From positions 868,001 through 932,000 of the forward strand of contig NZ_BAAAXV010000001.1 of NCBI RefSeq assembly GCF_039535785.1: a stretch of DNA of 64,000 bases, given 5' to 3'. The DNA is from Nonomuraea helvata (lineage in GTDB: Bacteria; Actinomycetota; Actinomycetes; Streptosporangiales; Streptosporangiaceae). The translations under genes were made by a program, and so were the position numbers. Shown piece after piece: positions 47,294 to 55,765 of the stretch. The notes under the pieces are model-generated. The model searched no databases. It was not told where the DNA came from and worked only from the letters and a program-made list of their open reading frames with translations. Within the stretch, counting starts at the first letter, position 1; every line of letters begins with the position of its first letter.

Positions 47294-48121
47294 ATGACCG
47301 TTCTGGTGATCGGAGCGACCGGGAAGACCGGCAGACCGGTGGTCGAGGCACTCACGGCGCGCGGCGTCAAGACGCGTGCGGCGAGCCGCAACCCCGGTGC
47401 GAACGGGGTCACGTTCGACTGGGCCAACCGCGATACCTGGGCGCCTGCGCTCGAAGGCGTCGAGGGGCTGTACCTGGTCCCGCCATACGCGGTGCCCGAC
47501 GGGGCCGGGCTCGTTCGCGACCTGCTCGCCGCCGCGCACGACGCCCGCCGGGTGGTGCTGTTGTCGCTGCTGGGCGTTGACCTGCTGCCGGATGTGATCC
47601 CGATGGCCGTGTGGGAGGACGAAGTGCGTTCCTCGCGCAAGGAGTGGACCATCCTACGGCCGAACTGGTTCCAGCAGAACTTCGGCGAAGGCTTCGCCCC
47701 GGCCCTGCATGAGGGCGGAGTGCTGGAACTCCCCGCCGCCGACGCCGCCGTGGCGTTCGTCGACACCCGCGACATCGCCGACGTCGCCGCTGCCGCGCTC
47801 ACCGAACAGGGCCATGCCCGAAACGTGTACGTTCTGACCGGTCCCCGCGCCCTGTCTCACGCGGAAGCCCTTCGAGTCCTGGGCGAGGCGGTGGACCGGA
47901 AGCTGACCTACACCGCGCTGGAGCCCGGCGCGTTCGCCGACGGCATGCGGAAGGCCGGTGCCGACGACCGTTCGGTGACGTGGCAGCGAGGTCTGTTCGC
48001 GCTCATCCGCGATGGTGAGAACGCGGTCGTGACCGACACGGTGGAACGTGTCACGGGCCACCCCGCACGCCCCCTTGAGTCCTACGCCCAGGAGAATGCC
48101 TCCATCTGGCGCGATCAATAA
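47294..48121 (+). CDS. NmrA-like NAD(P)-binding reductase
   Basis: A 275-residue atypical short-chain dehydrogenase with the N-terminal nucleotide motif VIGATGKTGRPVVEAL (GxxGxxG, residues about 5-13). The central ILRPNWFQQNFGEGFAPALH and FVDTRDIADVAAAALTEQGH segments are typical of NmrA/ergot-alkaloid type A reductases (AgnL-like), which often use quinones or act as redox sensors. RBS AAGGAG is 8 bp before the ATG. A VOC-family gene starts 10 bp after its stop, so they form one operon under the divergent AraC regulator. Confidence 0.85.
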   Translation: MTVLVIGATGKTGRPVVEALTARGVKTRAASRNPGANGVTFDWANRDTWAPALEGVEGLYLVPPYAVPDGAGLVRDLLAAAHDARRVVLLSLLGVDLLPDVIPMAVWEDEVRSSRKEWTILRPNWFQQNFGEGFAPALHEGGVLELPAADAAVAFVDTRDIADVAAAALTEQGHARNVYVLTGPRALSHAEALRVLGEAVDRKLTYTALEPGAFADGMRKAGADDRSVTWQRGLFALIRDGENAVVTDTVERVTGHPARPLESYAQENASIWRDQ

Positions 48122-48131
48122 GGAGACCACC

Positions 48132-48527
48132 ATGGCCAGCGGCATCTATCCGATCATCGGCTACCAGGACGCTCCCGCCATGATCGAGTGGCTCACCCGT
48201 GTCTTCGGATTCCGGCGGCACACCGTGATCGAGGGGGAGAACGGTCTGATCGCGCACGCCGAGCTCACCCTCGGTCCCGACGCGATCGTCATGCTCGGCT
48301 CGATCCAGAACGACACGTTCGGCCTGCGCGTTCCACGCGAGATCGGCGCGATGACGGGCGGCGTCTACGTCGCAGTCGGCGACGCGCGGACGCACTACGA
48401 GCACGCCAGGTCCGAGGGCGCCGAGATCATTCAGGAGCTCACCGACAACGGCTTCGGCCTCCGCTACACCGCGCTCGACCCCGAAGGCCAGCTTTGGGGG
48501 TTCGGCGACTACCGCCCGGCGCCGTAA
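48132..48527 (+). CDS. Glyoxalase/VOC-family protein
   Basis: A 131-residue protein with the paired beta-alpha-beta-beta-beta fold of the vicinal oxygen chelate family: YPIIGYQDAPAMIEWLTRVF, AHAELTLGPDAIVMLG, GGVYVAVGDARTHYEHARSE and GLRYTALDPEGQLWGFGDYR. The final Asp-Pro-Glu-Gly pattern is typical of bleomycin-resistance-like or methylmalonyl-CoA epimerase-like members. Metal ligands are not clear (H for one, E for another), so it may bind rather than transform its ligand. Follows the NmrA-like gene by 10 bp with AAGGAG overlapping its stop. Confidence 0.82.
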   Translation: MASGIYPIIGYQDAPAMIEWLTRVFGFRRHTVIEGENGLIAHAELTLGPDAIVMLGSIQNDTFGLRVPREIGAMTGGVYVAVGDARTHYEHARSEGAEIIQELTDNGFGLRYTALDPEGQLWGFGDYRPAP

Positions 48528-48849
48528 GTACCTGTGTCACAACCAATGAGTTGTCGTGATCATTCGGTCGGCCAGCCGAAGGTTTTTCGCTGCGCGTTGT
48601 CTGGCTGTGCCAAGGATGATGACCCGCGCCCCCGACGGACGCGAATGTCGGGGGCGGAGTCCCTCGTGGGTTCGAAGATGAGGGAGGGCTGGGGCGATCT
48701 GCGCGGTGGGTAGCCCGGACCCTCAGCAGTAGCTCAGCGTGCTCGAGCCTCGATCAGATTACGGAGCCGCTGGGTCCCAGGTCGGCCTGGTACGGCGGCA
48801 GGCCACCGACTGTACCCTGCGCCCGTCGTCCCCTGCACTGCGCGCCGGA
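48528..48849. other. Intergenic stretch with one hairpin
   Basis: No gene is recognised. A hairpin GCCCCCGAC / GTCGGGGGC with a 10-nt loop stands at 48628-48655, about 100 bp after the VOC gene, and may be a terminator. The rest may be the eroded 5' part of the alcohol dehydrogenase relic that follows, but no similarity is visible before about 48850. Confidence 0.4.
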
Positions 48850-49266
48850 GCGCTGGTGTCGGACGCGCCGGCCCACCGATTACTTCGGCAAACAGCACTC
48901 GGCCTCGGCGTGGATGCCTTCTTGGACCTGCAGGCCGATCGCCTTGAAGATGCCGGTCAGGTCGACGTGGTGTTCGACGTGATCGGCGGTGACATCCTGG
49001 ACCGCTCGGCCGCGCTGGTCCGCGCCGGCGGCACGCTCGTCACCATCGTCTCGCCGCCCACGGTCCGGCCCCGTGACGGGCAGGCGATCTTCTTCGTCGT
49101 CGAGTCCGATCGTGCCCGGCTCGCGGACCTGGCACAGCGGGTCCGGGACGGACGGCTCCGCCCGATCGTCGGAGCCGCACGGACGCTCGCCGAGGCGCCC
49201 TCCGCGTTCGCGCCCGCCCGGCGCACCCCCGGCAAGACGATCACCCGCGTCGCGGAAGGCTGGTAG
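48850..49266 (+). pseudogene. C-terminal remnant of a zinc-type alcohol dehydrogenase/quinone reductase
   Basis: The open frame gives the second half of an MDR-family oxidoreductase: LGVDAFLDLQADRLED, GQVDVVFDVIGGDILDRSAA, RAGGTLVTIVSPPTVRP, FFVVESDRARLADLAQRVRD, and a proper end RRTPGKTITRVAEGW then stop. The catalytic N-terminal domain and the nucleotide-binding glycine motif are missing and no start codon with RBS is seen, so it is a 5'-truncated gene. An intact relative of this family is at 54048-54968. Confidence 0.72.
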
Positions 49267-49489
49267 CCGGCAGGCCGGCTCAGTCGTCGGCGACGTCGTG
49301 TCGGCTCGGCGGCACTTGAGCAGACCATCACCAAGGCTTGAGTTCGCCCGTGGTCAAGCGCGGAAATGCCTTCCTCCTGACCGAGACCCGTCCCCAGGTG
49401 AATCACTTCGGCTGTGCGGGGACGTAATCCGGGACCCCTCGCGATCACCCGGTGCGCCTGAAAGGTGCGAGCAGGATAGGAGAGCTGTC

Positions 49490-49954
49490 ATGACCAGCGT
49501 ACGGTTTGCCAGTGGCCTGCTGGCTGCCGGCATGGTGGCCGCGTCCGTCGCATGCGCGCCCACAGCACAGCGTGCGATCGGCCAGGTGCCGGTGGCCGCC
49601 ACGGTTTCGCAGCCACCGTCCGAGACGCTGTCGACTCTCTTGGAACAGGCTCTTCCCAATGTCAAGGGCAAGACGTTCACCTCGATGATCGTGAGCTTCC
49701 CGCCCGCCGCCCGCGCGGCGCCGCATCGGCATGGCAAGGCTTTCGTCTACGCGTACGTGCTCGAGGGCACTGTGCGCAGCCAACTCAGTGGACAGTCAGT
49801 GCGTACGTACCACCAAGGCGAGAACTGGGTCGAGCCGCCGGGCGCCCACCATGTGCTCACGGAGAACACCAGCCGGACGCAACCGGCGAAGCTGCTGGTC
49901 ATCTTCGTCTCCAACACCGGAGACAAGCTCAAGGTCGATGATCCGCCAAGGTAG
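49490..49954 (+). CDS. Exported cupin-domain protein
   Basis: A 154-residue protein with a signal peptide (FASGLLAAGMVAASVACAP; the Cys near residue 22 could be lipidated) followed by a small cupin: FPPAARAAPHRHGKAFVYAY, VLEGTVRSQL, YHQGENWVEPPGAHHVL and LLVIFVSNTG. Metal-binding His/Glu positions of the cupin (HRH, later H) are present, so it may be a small extracellular dioxygenase- or binding-type protein. ATG at 49490 has AGGAGAG about 7 bp upstream. No co-transcribed partner. Confidence 0.8.
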   Translation: MTSVRFASGLLAAGMVAASVACAPTAQRAIGQVPVAATVSQPPSETLSTLLEQALPNVKGKTFTSMIVSFPPAARAAPHRHGKAFVYAYVLEGTVRSQLSGQSVRTYHQGENWVEPPGAHHVLTENTSRTQPAKLLVIFVSNTGDKLKVDDPPR

Positions 49955-50059
49955 GGCTGTCGGCTGGGCGCAACGGCGTGGATTTGATCAGCGCGACCCC
50001 CGCATCGGATACCACCGTCGGCATGCGGCCAAGGTCGGACGTCGAGACCTCACGACCAG

Positions 50060-50665
50060 ATGAAAGCCGAAACCATGTTTCCGGAGACTCCCGCCGCCGC
50101 GGCGGCGCTGTCGGTGGCCACCCGTTTCTACTCGCCCGCCCTGTTCAACCACTGCGTCCGCTCCTACCTGTGGGGAACGGCGTACGGCACAGCGCACGGG
50201 ATCGCCTTCGATGACGAGCTTTACTACGTTGCGGCGCTGCTCCACGACATGGGGCTGACGGAGGCTTTCGACAGCCATAGGTTGCCGTTCGAGGCGGCGG
50301 GAGGGCAGCTGGCCTGGGTCTTCGGCGTGGCGGCCGGCTGGCCCGCGGAGCGGGCCGCCAGGGTCACTGAGATCATCACGCTGCACATGCGCGACGACGT
50401 GTCCCCGGACACCGACCCCGAGTCCCACGTACTGCAGGTCGCCACAAGCTGGGAGGTGGTCGGACGGCGGGCGGAGGAGTTCTCGCCGGACGCCAGGGCG
50501 GAGATGCTCGCCCGCTATCCTCGGCTGGGATTCGGCGCGGAGTTCCTGGCGTGCTTCGAGGACCAGGCGAAGCGCAAGCCGGACAGCGCCGCCGCCGCAT
50601 CGGTCAGGAACGACGTCGCAGGGCGGATCGCCGCCAACCCTCTCGAAGACCGCCCACCCGCGTGA
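50060..50665 (+). CDS. HD-domain protein
   Basis: A 201-residue soluble protein of the HD superfamily. HD motif residues are visible as HCVRSYLWG (first His), ALLHDMGLTEA (His-Asp) and TEIITLHMRDD, so a metal site is likely. The N-terminal part PETPAAAAALSVATRFYSPA and the length match HD proteins related to cyanamide hydratase and other small hydrolases; the substrate is not known. Start at 50060 or 50075 cannot be separated from sequence as the ribosome binding site is weak. Confidence 0.78.
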   Translation: MKAETMFPETPAAAAALSVATRFYSPALFNHCVRSYLWGTAYGTAHGIAFDDELYYVAALLHDMGLTEAFDSHRLPFEAAGGQLAWVFGVAAGWPAERAARVTEIITLHMRDDVSPDTDPESHVLQVATSWEVVGRRAEEFSPDARAEMLARYPRLGFGAEFLACFEDQAKRKPDSAAAASVRNDVAGRIAANPLEDRPPA

Positions 50666-50788
50666 CCTCCAAGGCCGCGAACTTCGCCGGTCAGCACTCG
50701 GCAGGTCCGCCGAGGCCCGAGGCTGCACACCGCCTTCCTGACCATCGCGAGCTCGGCGCGGCGCGTGGGTGACCCCGTCCGGTCCTGG

Positions 50789-51175
50789 CTAGGGCTGCTT
50801 CTCGGTCAGCAGCAGTACCGCGCCGATCAGCATGACCACGGCGGCGCTGACATGGATGGTGAGGGCCTGCACGAGCGTGCCGCCGTGGGTGACCACCGCG
50901 TACGCGTCACCGAGCGGCATCAACGTCGCGATCAAGATGGCGATGCCCAGCGTGCGACGGTGGCCCCGCAGGAGAAGTGTCAGAGCGGTGAGTGCCACCG
51001 TCAGGTCACGGACGCCTTTGACGATGAAGTAGCCCTCGGCACCGCCCTCGGGCCACGGGGTGATGCCGAAGCCTGAGGCGGCACCGGGCCCGTTGAACAG
51101 GAAGTTGAGTCCGAAGATGAATGGGGCCAGCACGACGAGGAGGGCCATTGCGGTGCCGATGCGCCTTCTGAGCAT
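50789..51175 (-). CDS. DUF4267-type small membrane protein
   Basis: A 128-residue membrane protein with four hydrophobic helices (about 8-25, 48-68, 72-92, 100-122). The pattern FNGPGAASGFGITPWPEGG, KGVRDLTVALTALTLLLRG and RTLGIAILIATLMPLGDAYA is typical of DUF4267 proteins. ATG at 51175 is chosen for GGGAGG 7 bp upstream. The promoter region contains two matching dyads (51195-51259), which suggests control by a TetR- or MarR-like protein; no such gene remains next to it. Confidence 0.75.
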   Translation of the reverse strand: MLRRRIGTAMALLVVLAPFIFGLNFLFNGPGAASGFGITPWPEGGAEGYFIVKGVRDLTVALTALTLLLRGHRRTLGIAILIATLMPLGDAYAVVTHGGTLVQALTIHVSAAVVMLIGAVLLLTEKQP

Positions 51176-51194
51176 GAGGGTGCCTCCCAAGAGG

Positions 51195-51259
51195 GTTAGC
51201 ATTGCTAGATACACGAGCGACACTATCGCTCTTGCTGGTCATTGTCTAGCGTCGCTAGA
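51195..51259. promoter_or_regulatory. Repeated operators upstream of DUF4267 gene
   Basis: Two similar dyads: TTAGC-ATT-GCTAGA (51196-51209) and TCTAGC-GTC-GCTAGA (51245-51259), and between them GAGCGA-N5-TCGCTC (51215-51231). The first two share TAGC-N3-GCTA and lie on each side of the presumed promoter of the minus-strand gene. Confidence 0.45.
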
Positions 51260-51449
51260 ATCGCTATCGCGGCTATAACGAGCGGCAGGAACAGGAGCGG
51301 GTCGCGCGCCGCCGGCTGATCGTCGACGCCGCTCCTGAGTCGGCCGAGGTGGAGGGCTGAGACCGGCTCGCGTCGGTGGGCATGGAGGGCATCGACAGCT
51401 CCAGGTGCGGGCCTGACCGCGCTACCTGCACCCCTAGCAGGCTAAGGTG

Positions 51450-51888
51450 GTCGAGGCAGTTGGCGACGCCCCGGCTGGACTGCATGGGCAGTTGAGCCGG
51501 CCCGGGCGTGCTGTGGGCAGTAGCACTGAGACCGCCGCCCAACTGCTGGTCACCGCTGGGCACAATCCGACCGGCTGCACAACGAGGCGGCCTTCGCCCA
51601 CATGTACGGCGTCGCACCGATCCCAGCCTCCAGCGGCCAGACCCGCCTCTTCCGCCTGAACCGGGCTGGCGACCGCGACGCCAACCGCGCCCTTACGTGA
51701 TCGCCCTCAAACGCCTGGCCCATGACGAACGCACTCGCGCTTACGCCGCCCGTCGCACCAGCGACGGCTTGTCGAAGAAAGACATCCTGCGCTGCCTCAA
51801 GCGTTACATCGCCCGCGACTTCTATCGCATCCTCACCCGCGGCAACGCACCCGCAACCAAGCCCACCACCGGCTCTTTCAGGACATGA
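51450..51888 (+). mobile_element. Decayed IS110-family transposase (3' part)
   Basis: Three reading frames together give the C-terminal transposase_20 part of IS110/IS116-like elements: TETAAQLLVTAGHNP, then LHNEAAFAHMYGVAPIPASS and FRLNRAGDRDANRA, then YVIALKRLAHDERTRAYAAR and LSKKDILRCLKRYIARDFY. Two frameshifts (near 51574 and 51698) separate them and the N-terminal DEDD catalytic half is missing. No terminal repeats were found. It is an inert remnant. Confidence 0.8.
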
Positions 51889-51987
51889 GAGCTTCCTCTT
51901 TGCCCCTACGCATGCCATGGCCATCCCGCAACGGGCGCTATCCGTCACGACTGAAGACTCCAGGCATTCAACCTGGGCGACTTCTGT

Positions 51988-52677
51988 CTATTCGTTACCT
52001 CTCAAATATACTTTGACATTGAACCGCAGTTCGTCCCTTGCGGCAGATTGGATGCTCATTGCCGCGATGCGGCCGGTGTTGGTGATCATGCACAAGGTCT
52101 TGGCGCGCTGCAACAAGGTGTACTCAAAGCTTGAAGTTCGGTAGCCCTGGAGATGGAAGCAGGTGTTGTAGTCGGCAGCGTCGTTCGACGTCGCCCATCG
52201 AGCGCCATAGTTAGGCTCGATCATCCCCTCATTATTATATCCAGGCCTGCCCAGATAGATATCGTATCCACTGCCCTCCCACCGCGGATTGTCAGAGGGG
52301 ACGTCAAGGTCCGCTGCATTACCCGCAACAAGCAATAACGACCCCTCATGACGGATGCCGGGCTCGGTCGGGCTGGGATTTACCGACCCGCTATCATCGG
52401 TGGAGGGCGACGAGCGGGTGGCACCAGACGATCGCTGACTGCCGGGCGAGCTCCCTACGCTATCTCCGCCGGCGCCCTGGCTTGTTGTGGCCAACCTGTC
52501 TGGTGGCTTTGGACTGAAGATCTCGCTGCCCACCGCCCCGAGGATGACCGCCAATACCAGGAGAGCAGCACCGCCCGAGATCCAATACGGTCGGGCTGGA
52601 GTATCAGGAATCGCTGGTATGGCGACGACCACAGCCGCGATGGCAGCAATGAGCGCTGCCCACTCAGCAAAACTCAT
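51988..52677 (-). CDS. Hypothetical membrane-anchored protein
   Basis: A 229-residue protein of no recognised family. Two hydrophobic helices lie at about residues 3-22 and 30-52 (AEWAALIAAIAAVVVAIPAI, GGAALLVLAVILGAVGSEIF), then a Ser/Gly/Thr-rich linker (about 60-105) and an outer globular part with GIRHEGSLLLVAGNAADLDV and GSGYDIYLGRPGYNNEGMIE, with cysteines in DYNTCFHLQG and TLCMITNTG. The base composition is clearly lower in GC than its neighbours, and it stands next to a dead IS110, both of which suggest acquisition by transfer. Confidence 0.68.
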   Translation of the reverse strand: MSFAEWAALIAAIAAVVVAIPAIPDTPARPYWISGGAALLVLAVILGAVGSEIFSPKPPDRLATTSQGAGGDSVGSSPGSQRSSGATRSSPSTDDSGSVNPSPTEPGIRHEGSLLLVAGNAADLDVPSDNPRWEGSGYDIYLGRPGYNNEGMIEPNYGARWATSNDAADYNTCFHLQGYRTSSFEYTLLQRAKTLCMITNTGRIAAMSIQSAARDELRFNVKVYLRGNE

Positions 52678-53117
52678 TCATACATCGTCTCAGTAAGTCT
52701 AGATCGTTCTTGATGCCGTTGCCGAATTGTGCCCATGGTGGTGGAGTCCGGCTTATCCATGGCGCAGGTGTGGCGACTTCCACATCTGACTCGGTCCGCT
52801 GGTGCAGCCTCCCCATGACCCTCGTCGCTCAACGCGCCCTCAACCTCAAACGTTCACGATCTTGAGCGGTGGACGACCGATATATCGCCGATCTTCATGG
52901 CGGTACTGACGGGGGACCGCAGAGATCACCAATGGTCTGACCTGGTCAGTTGGTTCTTGCCTTGGATCATTCGAGTCGTGCGCCGGCTTCCGATGTCGCC
53001 GACCGGCTGGCTGGGGCCTTCGAAGATCATCTCACTCCATCGGTCCGGAAGACGCGCCTCAGGAGAGAGCCCGCTCGATGCGGCAGAACGGCACTCGTGG
53101 CCGTCGGGCGTGCAGCC
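52678..53117. other. Intergenic stretch without recognised gene
   Basis: Both strands were read; open frames exist but none has a convincing start, RBS or family match. One frame around 52960-53050 reads LDHSSRAPASDVADRLAGAF, which could be a scrap of a three-helix domain, but the similarity is too thin to call. Confidence 0.4.
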
Positions 53118-53864
53118 TCACATCCGGGATCTCAGCACGTCGACCTCGCAGCCTGGCGAGAACGCGTCGAAGCCGTGCTCGACCAGCCAGCGGATCGCCA
53201 GCAGGCTTCGCAGCGACCACCACGCGCGGATCACGTCGACGTCGACGTCCATGCCGTAGCCGGCGAGGACGTCGCCAAGGCGCTCCTCGTGGCCGAGCGT
53301 CAAGATGGCGAGGTCGAACATGGCATCGCCCTGGCTCGCCTCGGACCAGTCGATCACACCGGTGACCTCGTCACCGTCGACGAACACATGGGTGATCTGC
53401 AGGTCGCCGTGCGTGAACACCGGTGTCCACGGCCGGAGCGCAGCCTCGGCAACCCGGCGGTTGCGCGTGACCAGGTCGGCGGGAAGGACGCCGTTCGTGA
53501 CGAGCCACGCGCATTCGCCGTCGAGGCGCGATGCGATCTCGTCGAGGCTCCGACCGGGCCATGGCGGCAGTGGCGCGTTGTGCAGCGTCCGTGCGGCGGC
53601 ACCCGCCGCGGCCCACGCCGCCGACGACGCGGTCGACGGCTCGCCGAGGCGGCCAAGTGCCGTGCCTGGGAGGGCCGCGAGCGCGAGCACGGGCGGCTTC
53701 CGCCACAGGACCTCCGGAGTCGGGATCGGCGCCATAGCCATCGCCTCGACCTCGACGTCGGTGTTCGTCTGATCAGCGTCGATCTTCAGGAACACGTCAC
53801 CGACGCGCAAGGTGGCGCGCTCGTTATGGGCGACGACGACCTCAACCTCTTCCACGTCGGCCAT
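53118..53864 (-). CDS. Aminoglycoside phosphotransferase-family protein
   Basis: A 248-residue small-molecule kinase fold (APH family). The phosphate-transfer loop is THGDLQITHVFVDGDEV, with the general base Asp in HGD but histidine where the usual metal-binding Asn of HGDxxxxN stands; the second metal Asp is in TGVIDWSEASQG. The N-terminal lobe is short (RATLRVGDVFLKID). The His replacement is common to a subgroup of actinobacterial APH-like proteins of unknown substrate. Not likely to be a known resistance enzyme. It is transcribed alone. Confidence 0.8.
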   Translation of the reverse strand: MADVEEVEVVVAHNERATLRVGDVFLKIDADQTNTDVEVEAMAMAPIPTPEVLWRKPPVLALAALPGTALGRLGEPSTASSAAWAAAGAAARTLHNAPLPPWPGRSLDEIASRLDGECAWLVTNGVLPADLVTRNRRVAEAALRPWTPVFTHGDLQITHVFVDGDEVTGVIDWSEASQGDAMFDLAILTLGHEERLGDVLAGYGMDVDVDVIRAWWSLRSLLAIRWLVEHGFDAFSPGCEVDVLRSRM

Positions 53865-54047
53865 TGTCGTGGGGTGGTCACCGGCATCGCCACGGGTTTA
53901 TCGCGTGCGACTGCACGTTCGTCAGGCGCATCCTGGCACTGTCGATACTAGGGAGACCGCTCCGCTCCTCAGCCATCGAAGCCGCAGGCATGGTGGGGGT
54001 GTGGCCGTCCAAGGCCCATCCGAACGAGGAAGAGCGGTGATCACGCG

Positions 54048-54968
54048 ATGAAGGCGGTCCGGTTCCACGAGTACGGCGGGATCGATGTCCTACGGGTGGA
54101 GGAGGTGGAACGTCCGGCGCCGGGCCCCGGGCAGGTGCTGGTCGAGGTCCGCGCGGCCGGGATCCAGCCCGGCGAGGTGATGATCCGGGAGGGCGCGCGG
54201 CATGACCGCTGGCCGGCGACGTTCCCCTCCGGGCAGGGCAGCGATCTGGCCGGCGTCGTGGTGGAGGTCGGTCCGCAGGTGCGCGGCTTCTCGGTGGGCG
54301 ACGAGGTGCTCGGTTTCACCCACAACAGGGCGAGCCACGCGGAGTTCGTCGTGGTCGACGACGTGAATCTGATCTCGCGTCCGGAGGGGCTGTCCTGGGA
54401 CGTGGCCGGGTCGTTGTACGTGGCCGGCACGACCGCGTACGCCACCGTGTTCGCGGTCGACCCCGGTCCGGCGGACACTGTCGTCGTATCCGGTGCGGCG
54501 GGCGGCGTGGGGTCCCTCGCCGTGCAACTCGCGCGGCGGTGCGGCGCCACGGTGATCGGGCTGGCCAGCGAGCCGAACCACGCCTGGTTGAAGGATCGCG
54601 GCGTTGTCCCGGTCGAGTACGGCGAGGGTGTGGCCGAGCGGATCCGGCAGGCCGGCGGCGGGGACGTCGACGCGTTCATCGACACGTTCGGCGACGGCTA
54701 CGTGGAGCTGGCAGCAGTGGAGCTGGGCGTGCGGCCCGAGCGGATCGACACGATCCGCGACTGGCAGGCCGCGGCCAAGTTCGGTGCGCGGACCTACGGA
54801 GAAGGCGCGGCGGCGTGCGCGGTCGTTCTCGGGCAGCTGGCCCGGCTCGCCGCACGCGGGGAGCTCGAGGTGCCGATCGCCCGCACCTACCCGCTGGAGC
54901 AGGTGCGGGACGCCTTCCGCGAGCTGGAGCAGGGGCACACCCACGGCAAGATCGTGCTCCGGCCCTAG
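54048..54968 (+). CDS. NADP-dependent MDR-family oxidoreductase
   Basis: A 306-residue zinc-independent quinone-oxidoreductase-like enzyme. GroES-like domain at about 1-120 (MKAVRFHEYGGIDVLRVEEV, GSDLAGVVVEVGPQVRG) and Rossmann domain at about 125-260 with VVVSGAAGGVGSLAVQLARR as nucleotide-binding motif. The C-terminal end YPLEQVRDAFRELEQGHTHG then KIVLRP is standard. It likely reduces an enone or quinone with NADPH. No operon partner. A truncated relative exists at 48850-49266. Confidence 0.88.
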   Translation: MKAVRFHEYGGIDVLRVEEVERPAPGPGQVLVEVRAAGIQPGEVMIREGARHDRWPATFPSGQGSDLAGVVVEVGPQVRGFSVGDEVLGFTHNRASHAEFVVVDDVNLISRPEGLSWDVAGSLYVAGTTAYATVFAVDPGPADTVVVSGAAGGVGSLAVQLARRCGATVIGLASEPNHAWLKDRGVVPVEYGEGVAERIRQAGGGDVDAFIDTFGDGYVELAAVELGVRPERIDTIRDWQAAAKFGARTYGEGAAACAVVLGQLARLAARGELEVPIARTYPLEQVRDAFRELEQGHTHGKIVLRP

Positions 54969-55000
54969 GCCTGTACGGAGTTGAGCTCGCCTCCGCCGTG

Positions 55001-55747
55001 TCACTCCTTCTTGGCGCGGGCCTCCGCCTCGGCCGCGTCCATGGCCGCCGCCTCCTCCGGTGTCGGGGCGGTGCCGCCGAGGTGGGCGGGCTGCCACCAG
55101 ACGCCCGGCGGGATCTCCGGGTAGGTGCGCTGCGCCCGGTCCACCAGCCCCGACAGCCGCGTGTGCAGGTCGGCCGCGTGGTCGTTGACGTTCTCGCCGC
55201 GCTTGGGGTGCATGGGCTCCCCCACCAGGATGGTGAGCGGAATGTGCCGTTGCATGAGGTTGCGCGGCCGGCCCTTGGTCCACATGCGCTGGCCGCCCCA
55301 GAGCGCGACCGGGATGACGGGCGTGTTCGTGGCCTGGGCCATGCGGATGGCGCCGCTCTTGATCTCCTTGACGGTGAAGGACCGGCTGATGGTGGCCTCC
55401 GCGAAGACGCCCACGACCTCCCCCGCCTTGAGCATGCGCAGGGCCGTGGCGTACGAGCCCGCACCCGCGCCGCGGTCGACGGGGATGTGGTGCATGCCGC
55501 GCATCAGCGGCCCCGAGATCCGGTGGTCGAACACGTCCTGCTTGGCCATGAACCGCACCAGCCGGCGAGAGGGCAGGGCGGCGAACCCGGCGAAGATGAA
55601 GTCGAGGTAGCTGATGTGGTTGCTCACCAGCACCGCTCCCCCGGTCCTCGGCACGTGCTCCGTACCCTCCATGTGGAAGCGGACGTCGAGCACGCGAAAC
55701 AGGGTCCGCGCAGCGGCGATCACCGGCGGGTACACGATCTCAGCCAT
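55001..55747 (-). CDS. 1-acylglycerol-3-phosphate O-acyltransferase family protein
   Basis: A 248-residue PlsC-type acyltransferase. The catalytic HX4D box is SNHISYLDFIFAG, the phosphate-binding block is VDRGAGAGSYATALRMLKAG then VGVFAEATISRS, and the third block PVIPVALWGGQRMW. It attaches the second acyl chain to lysophosphatidic acid or acts on a related acceptor at the inner face of the membrane. The C-terminal tail is rich in Ala/Glu. It lies 18 bp after the P450 gene on the same strand and may be co-transcribed with it. Confidence 0.88.
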   Translation of the reverse strand: MAEIVYPPVIAAARTLFRVLDVRFHMEGTEHVPRTGGAVLVSNHISYLDFIFAGFAALPSRRLVRFMAKQDVFDHRISGPLMRGMHHIPVDRGAGAGSYATALRMLKAGEVVGVFAEATISRSFTVKEIKSGAIRMAQATNTPVIPVALWGGQRMWTKGRPRNLMQRHIPLTILVGEPMHPKRGENVNDHAADLHTRLSGLVDRAQRTYPEIPPGVWWQPAHLGGTAPTPEEAAAMDAAEAEARAKKE

Positions 55748-55765
55748 GACAGGAAGGTAGCCTAC

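Noticed and set aside
51260..51360. Plus-strand frame ending AAPESAEVEG before the IS110 relic
   Set aside because: It has no start or family match and may be part of the eroded element or of a lost regulator; it cannot be supported as a gene.
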